Of a DNA stretch of 64,000 bases, positions 15,953 to 24,698 are shown in pieces (position 1 is the stretch's first letter; every line of letters begins with the position of its first letter). The translations under genes were made by a program, and so were the position numbers. This DNA is from CALLPQ01 sp039819545 (lineage in GTDB: Bacteria; Pseudomonadota; Alphaproteobacteria; Caulobacterales; Parvularculaceae): positions 40,192-104,191 of the forward strand of contig JBCBRS010000012.1 of NCBI GenBank assembly GCA_039819545.1. Reading direction: 5' to 3'. The notes beneath the pieces were generated by a model. It was not told the DNA's origin. It did not search any database and saw nothing but the letters and a program-made list of their open reading frames with translations.

Positions 15953-16618
15953 GTGGTGCAGGATCGTCTGCGTCATGAGACCCTGAGAGCCCGAAGCCCC
16001 ATGCGACAGGAAATTCTTAGCTGGATTGGCACACTGAGCCCGCCTGACCTGGCGCTGGCGGCCGTGATGTTGCTGTTCGGCTTAGTCTTTGGCTGGCTGA
16101 TCTGGGGCGGGCGCGGGCGGTATATTCGCGAGTTGGAAGACGACTTGACCGCCGCGCGTAAACAAATCCGCCGGGTGCTGGTCGCCGCTGAACAGTCTGA
16201 CACCAATGATGATGTGGAAACGGTTCTCGCGCCGCGGGCGAGGGCGTTGCGCCCCCGCGATCAGGTGCCGGACCAGAGACCAGACGAGGACGCGGTTCAA
16301 ACAACGGCACAGAATGACGCCGCCATACAGGCGCGTGAACCGCGCTTTGACCATGACCTCCTCCAACCGCGTACGGACGACATGGCCACAGGCCAAAATC
16401 AACCGTCAGCGCCGGGCGAAGAGCAGGATGTGCGGCTGGCAGCACTTTGTGATGAGCTGACAAAAATCCGCCAGCTGCTCGGTCAGGTGCCGCTTAATAC
16501 CGATCCCTTGAAAGAGTCGCTGGATCAGGCGGATATGGCAACCAAACGCGCCAACGGGCGGCTGAAAATCGTCATGTCGACGCCGCCTTTTGCTGATGAC
16601 GATCAGGCGAGGTCCTGA
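15953..16618 (+). CDS. Membrane-anchored coiled protein, unknown
   Basis: The product has one N-terminal transmembrane segment (LALAAVMLLFGLVFGWLIWGG), directly followed by a basic and acidic helix likely to coil (YIRELEDDLTAARKQIRRVLVAAEQ), then a low-complexity Asp/Gln/Arg-rich middle and a C-terminal helix LAALCDELTKIRQLLGQV. I do not recognise a family. The start is uncertain: GAGGGGGGAA at 15941-15950 favours GTG 15953 or 15956, while the first in-frame ATG is 16001 just before the membrane segment. The gene is convergent with the MFS transporter, 13 bp away. Confidence 0.6.
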   Translation: MVQDRLRHETLRARSPMRQEILSWIGTLSPPDLALAAVMLLFGLVFGWLIWGGRGRYIRELEDDLTAARKQIRRVLVAAEQSDTNDDVETVLAPRARALRPRDQVPDQRPDEDAVQTTAQNDAAIQAREPRFDHDLLQPRTDDMATGQNQPSAPGEEQDVRLAALCDELTKIRQLLGQVPLNTDPLKESLDQADMATKRANGRLKIVMSTPPFADDDQARS

Positions 16619-16631
16619 TCTTGGGTGGCCT

Positions 16632-17972
16632 TTACTGCGCGTTTTTCTTGAGCAGGGGGTCAGGTCCTGTGACCCGTTGAAACGCAATCAGCGTGGGAAT
16701 GGCGCTAAGCAAAATCATGCCCCCGCCTAAGAGAAACGGCGCACCCGGAAAATAGATCGGGGCGGCATCATCGGCAAAAACTGAAAATGTCTGTGTCATG
16801 ATTACCGGCCCAACCATGGCCGCAAGGCTGAGCATGACGGCAACCGCGCCCTGTAACTCCCCTTGCGCATTGGCCGGAATGGTCCGCGACATAAGCGATT
16901 GCACCGCCGCCTGGGCCAGCGCGCCAAACGCCCCCATGGCGATCACTGGATAGATCATCCAGCCCTCAGGCAAAAACGCATAAAACATGAGTGCCGTAAA
17001 GGCCGCGAGCCCGCCCAGCAGAACCGAAAGCTTCTCGCCCGTGACCGGCAGGATAAACCGTAGCAAAACCCCTTGTACAATGGCGGCGCTTAGCCCCACG
17101 GCCATAAGGGAATAGCCGATATCTTTTGCTGTCCAGCCAAATTTCGCCCCGGTAATCCATGACCAAGTGGTCTGCAGGGAAAATTGCGAGACCTGAAACA
17201 AAAAGACTGTGATCAGTATAGGGATCATAACGGGGTATTTCCCGAGCTGTACGAGACTACCCAGCGGGTTGGCCCGGCGCAGGGAAAAGGCGCGCTTGTT
17301 CTCCGAGCGCAAGGTTTCGGGAAAGAAAAAGAAGCAGAACACGAAATTCAGGGCGGCCAGCGCGGAGGCTGCAAAAAATGGGGCGCGCGCGCCGAAGGCA
17401 TCGCCCAAAAGACCGCCAATCGCAGGGCCAATCATAAAGCCCAGGCCAAATGCGGCGCCCAAGATGCCAAACCGCTGGGCGCGATGGCTTGGCGCGGTGA
17501 TATCAGCAACAACAGCGTTCGAGGTTGCATAGGTTGCGGCAAAGAAGCCGGAAAATGCTCTGCCCACAAATAAAACAGCGAGCGATTTTGTCAGCCCCAT
17601 GATGGCAAAATCAACGGCATAGCCAAGGAGTGACAGCAGCACCACGGGGCGGCGGCCGTAGCGGTCGGCAAGCCCGCCAAGAATTGGCGTCGCAAAAAAC
17701 TGGATCGTGGCGAACAGAAAAAGAATATAGCCGCCATAGGGTGCCGCTTGTGAACGCGATAGCCCCGTTACCTGCGTCAACAGGTCGGGCATGACCGGGA
17801 TGATGATGCCAAAACCGATCAGATCGACCAGCACCACCATAAAGATTGCGGTAAAGGCCAGACGGCTTTTTTTCAGTGTGGGGAAGGCGATGTCTGCGTC
17901 CCGCTCTGACGGCGGCGTGTCGCCGGGCGCGTCGGGGGTGCCGGTCGCGGGGGGCTCGGGCGGTGCCGGCAT
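16632..17972 (-). CDS. MFS transporter, TetA-like drug efflux family
   Basis: The 446-residue product has 12 predicted membrane helices after a Pro-rich cytoplasmic start of about 35 residues. It shows the MFS signature GGLADRYGRRPVVLLSLLGY (about 98-117), the motif C-like GFGLGFMIGPAIGG (about 170-183) and an N-terminal FMVVLVDLIGFGIIIPVMP, all typical of the TCR/Tet subfamily of proton-driven exporters. Substrates may be tetracycline-like compounds or unrelated; resistance should not be assumed. ATG 17972 has AAAGG upstream. It follows the CorC-type gene on the same strand, with its start 25 bp beyond that gene's end. Confidence 0.85.
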   Translation of the reverse strand: MPAPPEPPATGTPDAPGDTPPSERDADIAFPTLKKSRLAFTAIFMVVLVDLIGFGIIIPVMPDLLTQVTGLSRSQAAPYGGYILFLFATIQFFATPILGGLADRYGRRPVVLLSLLGYAVDFAIMGLTKSLAVLFVGRAFSGFFAATYATSNAVVADITAPSHRAQRFGILGAAFGLGFMIGPAIGGLLGDAFGARAPFFAASALAALNFVFCFFFFPETLRSENKRAFSLRRANPLGSLVQLGKYPVMIPILITVFLFQVSQFSLQTTWSWITGAKFGWTAKDIGYSLMAVGLSAAIVQGVLLRFILPVTGEKLSVLLGGLAAFTALMFYAFLPEGWMIYPVIAMGAFGALAQAAVQSLMSRTIPANAQGELQGAVAVMLSLAAMVGPVIMTQTFSVFADDAAPIYFPGAPFLLGGGMILLSAIPTLIAFQRVTGPDPLLKKNAQ

Positions 17973-17997
17973 GGGGTTCAGCCTTTCTGGGCAGTGG

Positions 17998-19293
17998 TCA
18001 GGTGGGGTCAACCGGCGTGGGCAGGGGCATCATCTTGATCCCGGTGATCTGATTGCGCCGTCGCCGCAGGATCGTAAACTTGAAATCGTGAAACGAAAAG
18101 CTTTGGTCCACATCAGGGATTGATTGCACATCATGGATGATCAGCCCGGCAATGGTCACCGCCTCATCATCGGGTAAGGCCCAATCCATAATCCGGTTCA
18201 GATCCCGGATCGTCACATCACCATCCACATTGACAGAGCCATCTGCCTGCGGACGAATACCCTGAACCGGATTGTCATATTCATCCTCGATCTCGCCAAC
18301 GATCTCCTCAAGTATATCTTCGAGGGTGCATAGCCCTTGCAGAGCACCATACTCGTCAACCACCAGCGCAAAATGCTCCTGCTTTCGGCGGAAATTCTCC
18401 AGCTGTTCCGACAAGGTTGTGGTTTCGGGCACGAAATAGGGATCACGCGCGGTGGCCAACACATCAAGTTTCGCCGGATCGCCGCCGCATTCCCATAGGG
18501 CGCGGGACAGGTCTTTGGCGTGTAGGACCCCAACAATATTATCCGGTGTCTCCTGATAGACCGGGATGCGCGTATATTTGCTGTTCAGCGCCGTTTCAAT
18601 AACGGTCTGGACGGGCGTATCGGCGTCAATCATCTCGATTGATTTGCGGTGGATCATCACCTCCTCAACCCTGATCTCATCAAGCTCCAACGCGCCGCGG
18701 ATCAGGTCGCGCGATTCCTTGTCGAGCCGGTCTTCCTTGTGGTGCAGATCGATGGCGCCGCGCAGCTCTTCATTGGCTGACAGAACAGCTTCGTCCTGAT
18801 TCACATCAACCCCGAACAACAGCTTGAGTGCACCGCGTACCAGCATCTGAACGATACGGATAATCGGGGCAAGGAGTAAAACAACCCAGCGCAGGAGCGG
18901 TGCGACGAACATCGCAAAGCTGTCGGCCCGCGCATAGGCGAGAGTCTTTGGCATAACCTCGGCAAAAACGACCACGAGCGCGGTCATGACGATGGTGGCG
19001 TAGTAGGTCCCATCCTCCCCAAAGAGCGCCAGAAAAGTTGTGGCGGTGAGAGAGGTTGCGAGAATATTGACGATATTGTTGCCGAGCAGGATACCGCCAA
19101 TCAGCCGTTCGGGATCGCTGATCAGGGTATTCACGGCCCGTGCCCGCCGATTGCCGTCGCCTTCAAGCTTGTGCATGCGTGCCCGCGATGTTGCGGTCAG
19201 CGCCGTTTCCGAGCCGGAAAAAAAGGCTGACAGGCCAAGGAGCAGAAAAACAATGCCAAAGGTTGTGGCGGTTTCGGGCGTGATGGTGGGCAT
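17998..19293 (-). CDS. CNNM/CorC-type transporter-associated protein with paired CBS domains
   Basis: The 431-residue product has an N-terminal CNNM (DUF21) membrane domain with SAFFSGSETALTATSRARMH (about 20-39) and about four helices. Then come paired CBS domains (EVMIHRKSIEMIDADTP near 205; IVGVLHAKDLSRAL near 250) and a C-terminal CorC/HlyC domain (LVVDEYGALQGLCTLEDILEEIVGEIEDE, about 316-344). Family members are implicated in magnesium/cobalt handling. ATG 19293 has AAAGGA upstream. It lies between aroB and the MFS gene, all on the minus strand. Confidence 0.9.
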   Translation of the reverse strand: MPTITPETATTFGIVFLLLGLSAFFSGSETALTATSRARMHKLEGDGNRRARAVNTLISDPERLIGGILLGNNIVNILATSLTATTFLALFGEDGTYYATIVMTALVVVFAEVMPKTLAYARADSFAMFVAPLLRWVVLLLAPIIRIVQMLVRGALKLLFGVDVNQDEAVLSANEELRGAIDLHHKEDRLDKESRDLIRGALELDEIRVEEVMIHRKSIEMIDADTPVQTVIETALNSKYTRIPVYQETPDNIVGVLHAKDLSRALWECGGDPAKLDVLATARDPYFVPETTTLSEQLENFRRKQEHFALVVDEYGALQGLCTLEDILEEIVGEIEDEYDNPVQGIRPQADGSVNVDGDVTIRDLNRIMDWALPDDEAVTIAGLIIHDVQSIPDVDQSFSFHDFKFTILRRRRNQITGIKMMPLPTPVDPT

Positions 19294-19420
19294 CGGGAAT
19301 GTCCTTTGGACCGAAAAGGAGGAGGAGAAACGCGGACGCACACAAAGCGCGATCGCGTCTTTTGTGCGGCGTCTTTACAGAGGCGTCAATGAGCGCGCTG
19401 CGCTGACCTTGTGCGATCGT

Positions 19421-20578
19421 TTATGGCGCTATGGCTGACGGTGCCAGCTGCCTCACCCAAAATGCGCGCAAGGTTTCGGTATCGGCGCCGCGGTGGATAT
19501 GGGCGTCGCCAATTTTATGCGGCAGGATCAGCGTGATTTGCGCCTGCTCGACTTTTTTATCCTGGAGCATGAGGCCGAGGAGATGATCCGGGTTCAGCCC
19601 CGCGCGCACGGCCTCAAACGCAGGCACATCCCCAAGGGTTACCGGACAGCCCATGGCGCGCAGATGGGTCTTGACCCGTGCGGCATCATCAGCAGGGCAT
19701 AATCCTTCGTGTACGGCATAGTCAAACGCCATCACCATGCCAAGCGCCACCCCCTCACCATGGAGCAGCGCATCGCTGAACCCAAACGCCGCCTCCAGCG
19801 CATGGCCAAATGTATGCCCGAGATTGAGAACCGCGCGGCGGCCCTCTTCGCGTTCATCCTCGGCAACGATGGCGGCTTTCATGGCGCATGACGTTTTGAC
19901 CGCGTCGATAGTTGCGCCGGGTTCATTGGCCAGCACCGACAGGCCTTTATCCTCCAGCCGGGTAAAAAAACTGGCATCGCCAAGAAGGCCATATTTGACG
20001 ATTTCGGCGTAGCCCGCCCGGCGCTCCCGGTCGGGCAAGCTGGTGAGGAGATCGATGTCGGAAATAACCGCTTCAGGCTGATAAAACGCGCCGACAAGAT
20101 TTTTGCCCTCCGGCACATTGATGGCGGTTTTCCCGCCCACGGCGCTATCAACTTGCGCCAGCAGCGTTGTGGGCACTTGAATAAAACGGCAGCCACGGCG
20201 GATCATCGAGCAGGCAAAGCCCGTCAGGTCGCCAATCACCCCGCCGCCATAGGCGATGACAACATCGCCGCGCTCAACCCCCTGTTCGAGCAGGGTACGG
20301 ACGACTTCGGCGAGGGTGCGGAATGATTTCGTGCTTTCCCCCGGCGACAGGATAATGGCCTCTGCCTCAATTCCTGCCTTGGCAAGGTTTGCTGACAGGG
20401 CCGTCCCCTGGGCCTCATTGACCCTGTCTTCGGTGACAACGCTAACCCGCGGGCGTTTGAGATGCGGTTTCAGGAGGGTGCCGATATCCGCCATCAGGCC
20501 ATTGCCGATATGGATCGGATAGGAACGGGCGCTGCGCTCTGGCAGGGAGACAGTCAGGGTTTGGTGGGTGTTGGGCAT
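19421..20578 (-). CDS. aroB: 3-dehydroquinate synthase
   Basis: AroB converts DAHP to 3-dehydroquinate, step two of the shikimate pathway, with NAD and zinc. The 385-residue product shows SLPERSARSYPIHIGNGL at the start, SPGESTKSF (about 79-87), VIAYGGGVIGDLTGFACSMIRRG (about 107-129), PTTLLAQVDSAVGGKTAINVPEGKNLVGAFYQP (about 137-169) and the metal ligands in HTFGHALEAAFGF and LHGEGVALGM. Length matches the family. aroK ends 10 bp upstream on the same strand, the usual aroK-aroB pairing. Confidence 0.96.
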   Translation of the reverse strand: MPNTHQTLTVSLPERSARSYPIHIGNGLMADIGTLLKPHLKRPRVSVVTEDRVNEAQGTALSANLAKAGIEAEAIILSPGESTKSFRTLAEVVRTLLEQGVERGDVVIAYGGGVIGDLTGFACSMIRRGCRFIQVPTTLLAQVDSAVGGKTAINVPEGKNLVGAFYQPEAVISDIDLLTSLPDRERRAGYAEIVKYGLLGDASFFTRLEDKGLSVLANEPGATIDAVKTSCAMKAAIVAEDEREEGRRAVLNLGHTFGHALEAAFGFSDALLHGEGVALGMVMAFDYAVHEGLCPADDAARVKTHLRAMGCPVTLGDVPAFEAVRAGLNPDHLLGLMLQDKKVEQAQITLILPHKIGDAHIHRGADTETLRAFWVRQLAPSAIAP

Positions 20579-20588
20579 AAGCGGGCAT

Positions 20589-21170
20589 TCATTCTGCAGA
20601 GGATACCGGAGCCTGGCTTTCGGCCAGCGTCCGCCGGATTAAATCAACAATCCGGTTAACAGTCTTTGTATGCGCGCCGGTTTGGCTCTCCACGCTCAGG
20701 GACGCTGCCTCTTCGTAGTAGGGGCTGCGCTCGGCCAGAAGCTTGGTGATTGTCTGGGCTGGGTCACCGGTCTTGAGAAGCGGCCGCGTGGGGCGGCGTG
20801 TGGCGCGGTCCACGATAATGGGGATGGGCGCGCGCAGCCAGATCGTTAGCGCCAGCCCGCTGAGATGGGCCCGGGTTTGCGGGTGTAAAACCGCACCGCC
20901 ACCGGTCGCGAGGACCAGCGGTGGGCCGTCCAACAACCGCTTGATCACGCGGGCCTCGCCATCGCGAAACGCCGTTTCCCCGTGGGTTTGGAAAAAATCG
21001 GCAACTTTCATCCCGGCCGCTTCCTCCACCGCCTCGTCGGCATCATGGAAAGGCAAATCGATCAGCGGGGCAAGGCGCCGCCCGATGGTCGTCTTGCCAA
21101 CCCCCATCATGCCCACCAGCACAACCGGCTGAGGACAGGAAAAAATCGGCTTTTTTGGTGGTCTGGCCAT
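20589..21170 (-). CDS. aroK: Shikimate kinase
   Basis: AroK phosphorylates shikimate with ATP. The 193-residue product has the Walker A loop GMMGVGKTTIGRRLA (about 21-35), FHDADEAVEEAAG (shikimate-binding Asp; about 42-54), FRDGEARVIKRLL (about 69-81), TGGGAVLHP (about 90-98) and RPTRPLLKTGDP in the lid. ATG 21170 gives the usual length; the frame continues 66 codons upstream without family resemblance. No clear ribosome site was seen, so a nearby start cannot be excluded. The divergent small membrane gene starts 215 bp away. Confidence 0.93.
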   Translation of the reverse strand: MARPPKKPIFSCPQPVVLVGMMGVGKTTIGRRLAPLIDLPFHDADEAVEEAAGMKVADFFQTHGETAFRDGEARVIKRLLDGPPLVLATGGGAVLHPQTRAHLSGLALTIWLRAPIPIIVDRATRRPTRPLLKTGDPAQTITKLLAERSPYYEEAASLSVESQTGAHTKTVNRIVDLIRRTLAESQAPVSSAE

Positions 21171-21385
21171 GGGGTAACGCAAAAAATCTCTGGAAACGCT
21201 TAGATATGAATAAGAGCGCGTTAGTACCAGACTGAGCGCTGATGCGAAGGAAAAAGTGCCAGGTCTTCCGGCCCTTGAAGCTGGGCCCTGCGAGGCTGGA
21301 TCTTGCAAGGAGTGGCCTTGCGAGAAGGGCCGGGACTGCGCATAAACGAACAGGAAATCTGGGGGCAATCGAAGAGGAACCGCGC

Positions 21386-21511
21386 ATGCGCTTCATTCTG
21401 GGCATTGTGATCGTCGTGGCTGGTTGCCTCGCGGGCCTTCTGATTTATGGGCAGGTGCTGGAGCCTGATACCCGCACTATCGAAGTGGAGGTTACGCCCA
21501 ATGTTGATTGA
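21386..21511 (+). CDS. 41-residue single-pass membrane peptide
   Basis: The product MRFILGIVIVVAGCLAGLL followed by IYGQVLEPDTRTIEVEVTPNVD has one transmembrane helix at the N-terminus and a short extracytoplasmic tail with the DTRTIEVEV pattern. I recall similar small proteins beside aroK in other alphaproteobacteria, but none with a known role. Its stop codon lies 11 bp inside the start of the long downstream gene, so translation is probably coupled. It is divergent from aroK-aroB. Confidence 0.7.
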   Translation: MRFILGIVIVVAGCLAGLLIYGQVLEPDTRTIEVEVTPNVD

Positions 21512-23354
21512 TAAACGCCCCCGGGCTCACCGCTCCTTGCGCGCCCGGCATGTGGCCACAGTCAAAAGACGAGCCGCCGCTGCGCTGATGATGGGCGTCA
21601 CCGGGCTTGCCATGGCCGGGCCCGGGCGGGCGCAACTTGTCCTGCCGCCAGCAATTGAGACACGCTCGCTCACCGCCAATGCGTTTGAGACCGGTACCCT
21701 TGATGCCCGTGACGGGGCCATGGCGCCGGAATTGTGGGTGGATACGGACCCTGAAACGATCGCGTTTTTGCTGGATCAGGCGCCCGCTCGCCCGGCGGCA
21801 CCGGCCATGGGCGCGGCGCTCGCCCGCGTTTTGTTAAGCCCGGGGCGCAGTCCCGTCACGGATGATCGGGCGGTGAATGATCGGCTTGGCGGTAAAAAGC
21901 TCCTTGCCCTGATCAATGCTGGCTTTATTGGCGAGACCCGCACCATCGTCAGCCTGTCCGATGCGCCCGCCAATGATCCCGCAACAGGCAAGGCGCTTGC
22001 CACTGCTGATTTGGCCACCGGGGCGGTTGACGCCGCGTGCGCGCGCGGCGCGCAGTTGGAGGACGGTCGCAATGCCCCGTTCTGGGTCAAGGTGCGCGCG
22101 TTCTGTTACGCGGTGGCCGGTGAGCGCGATGCCGCTGATCTGACCTATGGTCTTCTTCGCGACCGGGGTCTGTTGACCGAGCGGGATGAACGGTTTCTGG
22201 GCGGGTTCGTGATCGGCCTCACGCCCACCAAGCCGCTACAGCCGCGCACAGCCCTTGAGCTTGCCATCACCAGAGCCATGGACCAGCCCCTTGCCGCCGG
22301 TCTGGCGGCGCAAGCCGACGGAGCGGTTGTCCGCGCGGTGACGTTGAACGAAAGCCTTGACGCCACGGTCCGCATCCATGCGGCGCGCACCGCCCTTGGC
22401 ATGGGGATTATGAGCGCGCGCGACTACGCGGCGCTCTTGTCCGGTGTTGCGCTGAATGATGCGGAACGACGTGACCCGGCGCGGCTGTTGACACAGAGCC
22501 CTGATAATCCGCGTACGGAGGCGGCGCTTTATCAAGGTGTTGCCGCCATGGCCGCGCCGGAGTTTCTGCGCGATAAGGCCGCCCTGATCGCCAGTTCCCT
22601 GCGCGCGTTGGCCCGCCCCAATACCGGCTTTGATACCCGCTTTGCCCGCTATCAACTTTTTGCGCCGGAGATTGCCAATCTGGAAGGCGCCCTTGTACCG
22701 GCACAAGACGCGGCGGTATTCGCCCGCGCGCGTCTTGCCGTGGGCGATGGGGCCGGGGCGGGTCGTTGGCTTTTTGCCATGTTGGGTGAACAGCCCGTGA
22801 CCGCGCTTGGTGATACGCTGGGCCGCGAGTTTGTGACGCTTACGCAGGATCTGGCAATCCTTGACCCCGCGACGGCGGCGTTGGTGGCCGACCGGGCCCA
22901 GATTGCCCTGGACGGGCCCTTCGCTGCGCCAACCCACACGACGGCCCACGCTAGGGCCAGCACAGGCACAGCGCCCGCCATCCATCATCAAGTTCGCATT
23001 GTAGAGGCGGTTTTTGATGCGGCGATGACGGGCGGGAGCCGCGCGAAAACCGGGGCCAGCCAACACAAGCCCTTCAAAACGGGGCAAGCCGCGCTTGGCG
23101 CCCTCGCCATGGCAAAGCAAAAAACCCTCTCGCCCGTGGAAATGGTTGTCGCTGAACAGGCGCTCGACATTGCCGGGCTTGGGCGCTTGCGCCGACAGTG
23201 GCGGTTGCAAACCGTGTGGCAGGAGCGGTGGGGCACTGGCGGCGGGCCCGCGCCTTATGGGACGCAAGGTAGGGCGGCGGCTTCATCTCCTGCGCGGGGC
23301 GAGCCAGGTAATCGGGGGCTGAGCCCGCGATTGAAGCCCCGCAGTCAGAATTAG
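21501..23354 (+). CDS. Secreted alanine-rich helical protein, unknown
   Basis: The 617-residue product begins with an arginine-rich signal peptide (VKRRAAAALMMGVTGLAMAGPGRAQ, cleavage near residue 45). A long Ala/Leu-rich, probably all-helical repeat-type body follows, with many short helices of the ALxxALA kind, reminiscent of TPR or alpha-solenoid proteins. No catalytic motif is visible. Cysteines occur in ACARGAQLEDG and VRAFCYAVAG. The C-terminus is a basic, low-complexity tail. The start overlaps the 41-residue membrane gene by 11 bp. It lies between aroK and accA; in related genomes I recall xerD in this place, which is absent here. I do not know the function. Confidence 0.72.
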   Translation: MLIDKRPRAHRSLRARHVATVKRRAAAALMMGVTGLAMAGPGRAQLVLPPAIETRSLTANAFETGTLDARDGAMAPELWVDTDPETIAFLLDQAPARPAAPAMGAALARVLLSPGRSPVTDDRAVNDRLGGKKLLALINAGFIGETRTIVSLSDAPANDPATGKALATADLATGAVDAACARGAQLEDGRNAPFWVKVRAFCYAVAGERDAADLTYGLLRDRGLLTERDERFLGGFVIGLTPTKPLQPRTALELAITRAMDQPLAAGLAAQADGAVVRAVTLNESLDATVRIHAARTALGMGIMSARDYAALLSGVALNDAERRDPARLLTQSPDNPRTEAALYQGVAAMAAPEFLRDKAALIASSLRALARPNTGFDTRFARYQLFAPEIANLEGALVPAQDAAVFARARLAVGDGAGAGRWLFAMLGEQPVTALGDTLGREFVTLTQDLAILDPATAALVADRAQIALDGPFAAPTHTTAHARASTGTAPAIHHQVRIVEAVFDAAMTGGSRAKTGASQHKPFKTGQAALGALAMAKQKTLSPVEMVVAEQALDIAGLGRLRRQWRLQTVWQERWGTGGGPAPYGTQGRAAASSPARGEPGNRGLSPRLKPRSQN

Positions 23355-23533
23355 CACCGACCGAAACCAAGAAAACGGCGTTTGCAGCCAGAAAGTATTG
23401 GTTTTTCGGGCAAGCTCTTAACCGGCTCCTATGCTTGCTCTTGTACCGTCCCGGCCTATATCGATACCAACGCGATGATAGCCAGCGGCGTGCGCGCGAG
23501 CAATAAGACCAACACCAGATCAGGACAAAGCCC

Positions 23534-24508
23534 ATGCGGACCTATCTCGATTTTGAAAAATCCATTGCCGAACTGGAAGGCAAGATCGACGATCTTCAGG
23601 GTATGGACGATGCCACCCGCGCGAATGTGGGTGAGGAGATCACGCGTCTGCAGGCAAAGGCCGATCAGATGTTGCTCGACACCTACGCCAATCTGAATCG
23701 TTGGCAGAAAAGCCAGGTGGCCCGTCACGCTGCACGGCCGCATTTCTCCGACTATGTGGCCCAGATGGTGGAAGATTTTACCCCGCTTGCCGGTGACCGT
23801 CGGTATGGGGAGGATAAGGCGATCATCGGCGGGCCAGCAACGTTCCGGGGCCGCTCCATCATGTTGATTGGCCATGAAAAGGGTAAGGATACGCAAAGCC
23901 GGATTGCCCATAATTTTGGCTCCGCCAACCCGGAAGGCTATCGCAAGGCCATTCGCCTGATGGATATGGCGGATCGGTTTGGCCTGCCGATTGTTTGCCT
24001 GGTGGATACGCAAGGCGCCTATCCGGGCCGCGGCGCCGAAGAACGGGGCCAGGCAGAGGCCATCGCAACCTGCACGCAAAAGTGCCTAACCGTCGGTGTG
24101 CCGATGATTTCGGCCATCGTTGGCGAAGGCGGCTCCGGCGGCGCCGTGGCGCTTGCCACCGCCAACCGCATCCTGATGCTCGAACACTCGGTTTACTCGG
24201 TCATTTCACCGGAGGGGTGCGCCTCAATCCTGTGGAACAACACCGAAGACAAAGGCGCCAGCAAAGCCCCCGACGCGGCGGAGGCCATGCGTATTTCCGC
24301 CCAGGACCTGAAGGAATTGGGCGTGATTGATACGATCATCGAGGAGCCCGTGGGCGGCGCGCACCGCGATGTGTCGCTCGCCATTGAGCGTCTTGCCGAC
24401 GCCATTGAGCTTGCTCTGCATGAGTTTGATGACATGGAAGGCACCGCAATCCGCAAACACCGCCACGATAAATTCCTCGCCATGGGCCGCGAGGGATTGG
24501 TTACCTGA
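23534..24508 (+). CDS. accA: Acetyl-CoA carboxylase carboxyltransferase subunit alpha
   Basis: AccA with AccD transfers the carboxyl group from biotin to acetyl-CoA, making malonyl-CoA for fatty-acid synthesis. The 324-residue product has the N-terminal coiled segment FEKSIAELEGKIDDLQ (about 5-20), QVARHAARPHFSDYVAQM (about 61-78), MLIGHEKGKDTQSRIAHNFG (about 112-131), GLPIVCLVDTQGAYPGRGAEERGQAEA (about 150-176) and VGEGGSGGAVALATAN (about 197-212). Start ATG 23534 has AGGA upstream. Repeat hairpins follow the stop. Confidence 0.96.
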   Translation: MRTYLDFEKSIAELEGKIDDLQGMDDATRANVGEEITRLQAKADQMLLDTYANLNRWQKSQVARHAARPHFSDYVAQMVEDFTPLAGDRRYGEDKAIIGGPATFRGRSIMLIGHEKGKDTQSRIAHNFGSANPEGYRKAIRLMDMADRFGLPIVCLVDTQGAYPGRGAEERGQAEAIATCTQKCLTVGVPMISAIVGEGGSGGAVALATANRILMLEHSVYSVISPEGCASILWNNTEDKGASKAPDAAEAMRISAQDLKELGVIDTIIEEPVGGAHRDVSLAIERLADAIELALHEFDDMEGTAIRKHRHDKFLAMGREGLVT

Positions 24509-24516
24509 TCGATAGC

Positions 24517-24620
24517 GGTGGACTGTGCCGTATTTCCGGGCGAAGACCCGGGGAAACGAAATAAGATATTTTTATAAAAACCGTGTACCCGGGCGAAGAC
24601 CCGGGACCTGTCTCCACAAC
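24517..24620. repeat. Two variant repeat hairpins after accA
   Basis: TTTCCGGGCGAAGACCCGGGG (about 24530) and TACCCGGGCGAAGACCCGGG (about 24586) are two hairpins with the same CGAAGA loop, separated by an AT-rich spacer. They belong to the same CCGGG-type intergenic family as the arrays at 2.3 and 11.5 kb but with a shorter loop. They may also help end accA transcription, though no T-run follows. Confidence 0.7.
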
Positions 24621-24698
24621 CGGCGACTCTGTTGAAACAGGCGCGGTGCCTCACGCTCAAGTGCACTGAACCAATTAAATCCGTACACCAATCAAACC

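Noticed and set aside
16632..17972. Tetracycline-resistance determinant
   Set aside because: The TetA-like MFS subfamily includes many exporters with other substrates, and no TetR-type regulator is adjacent.
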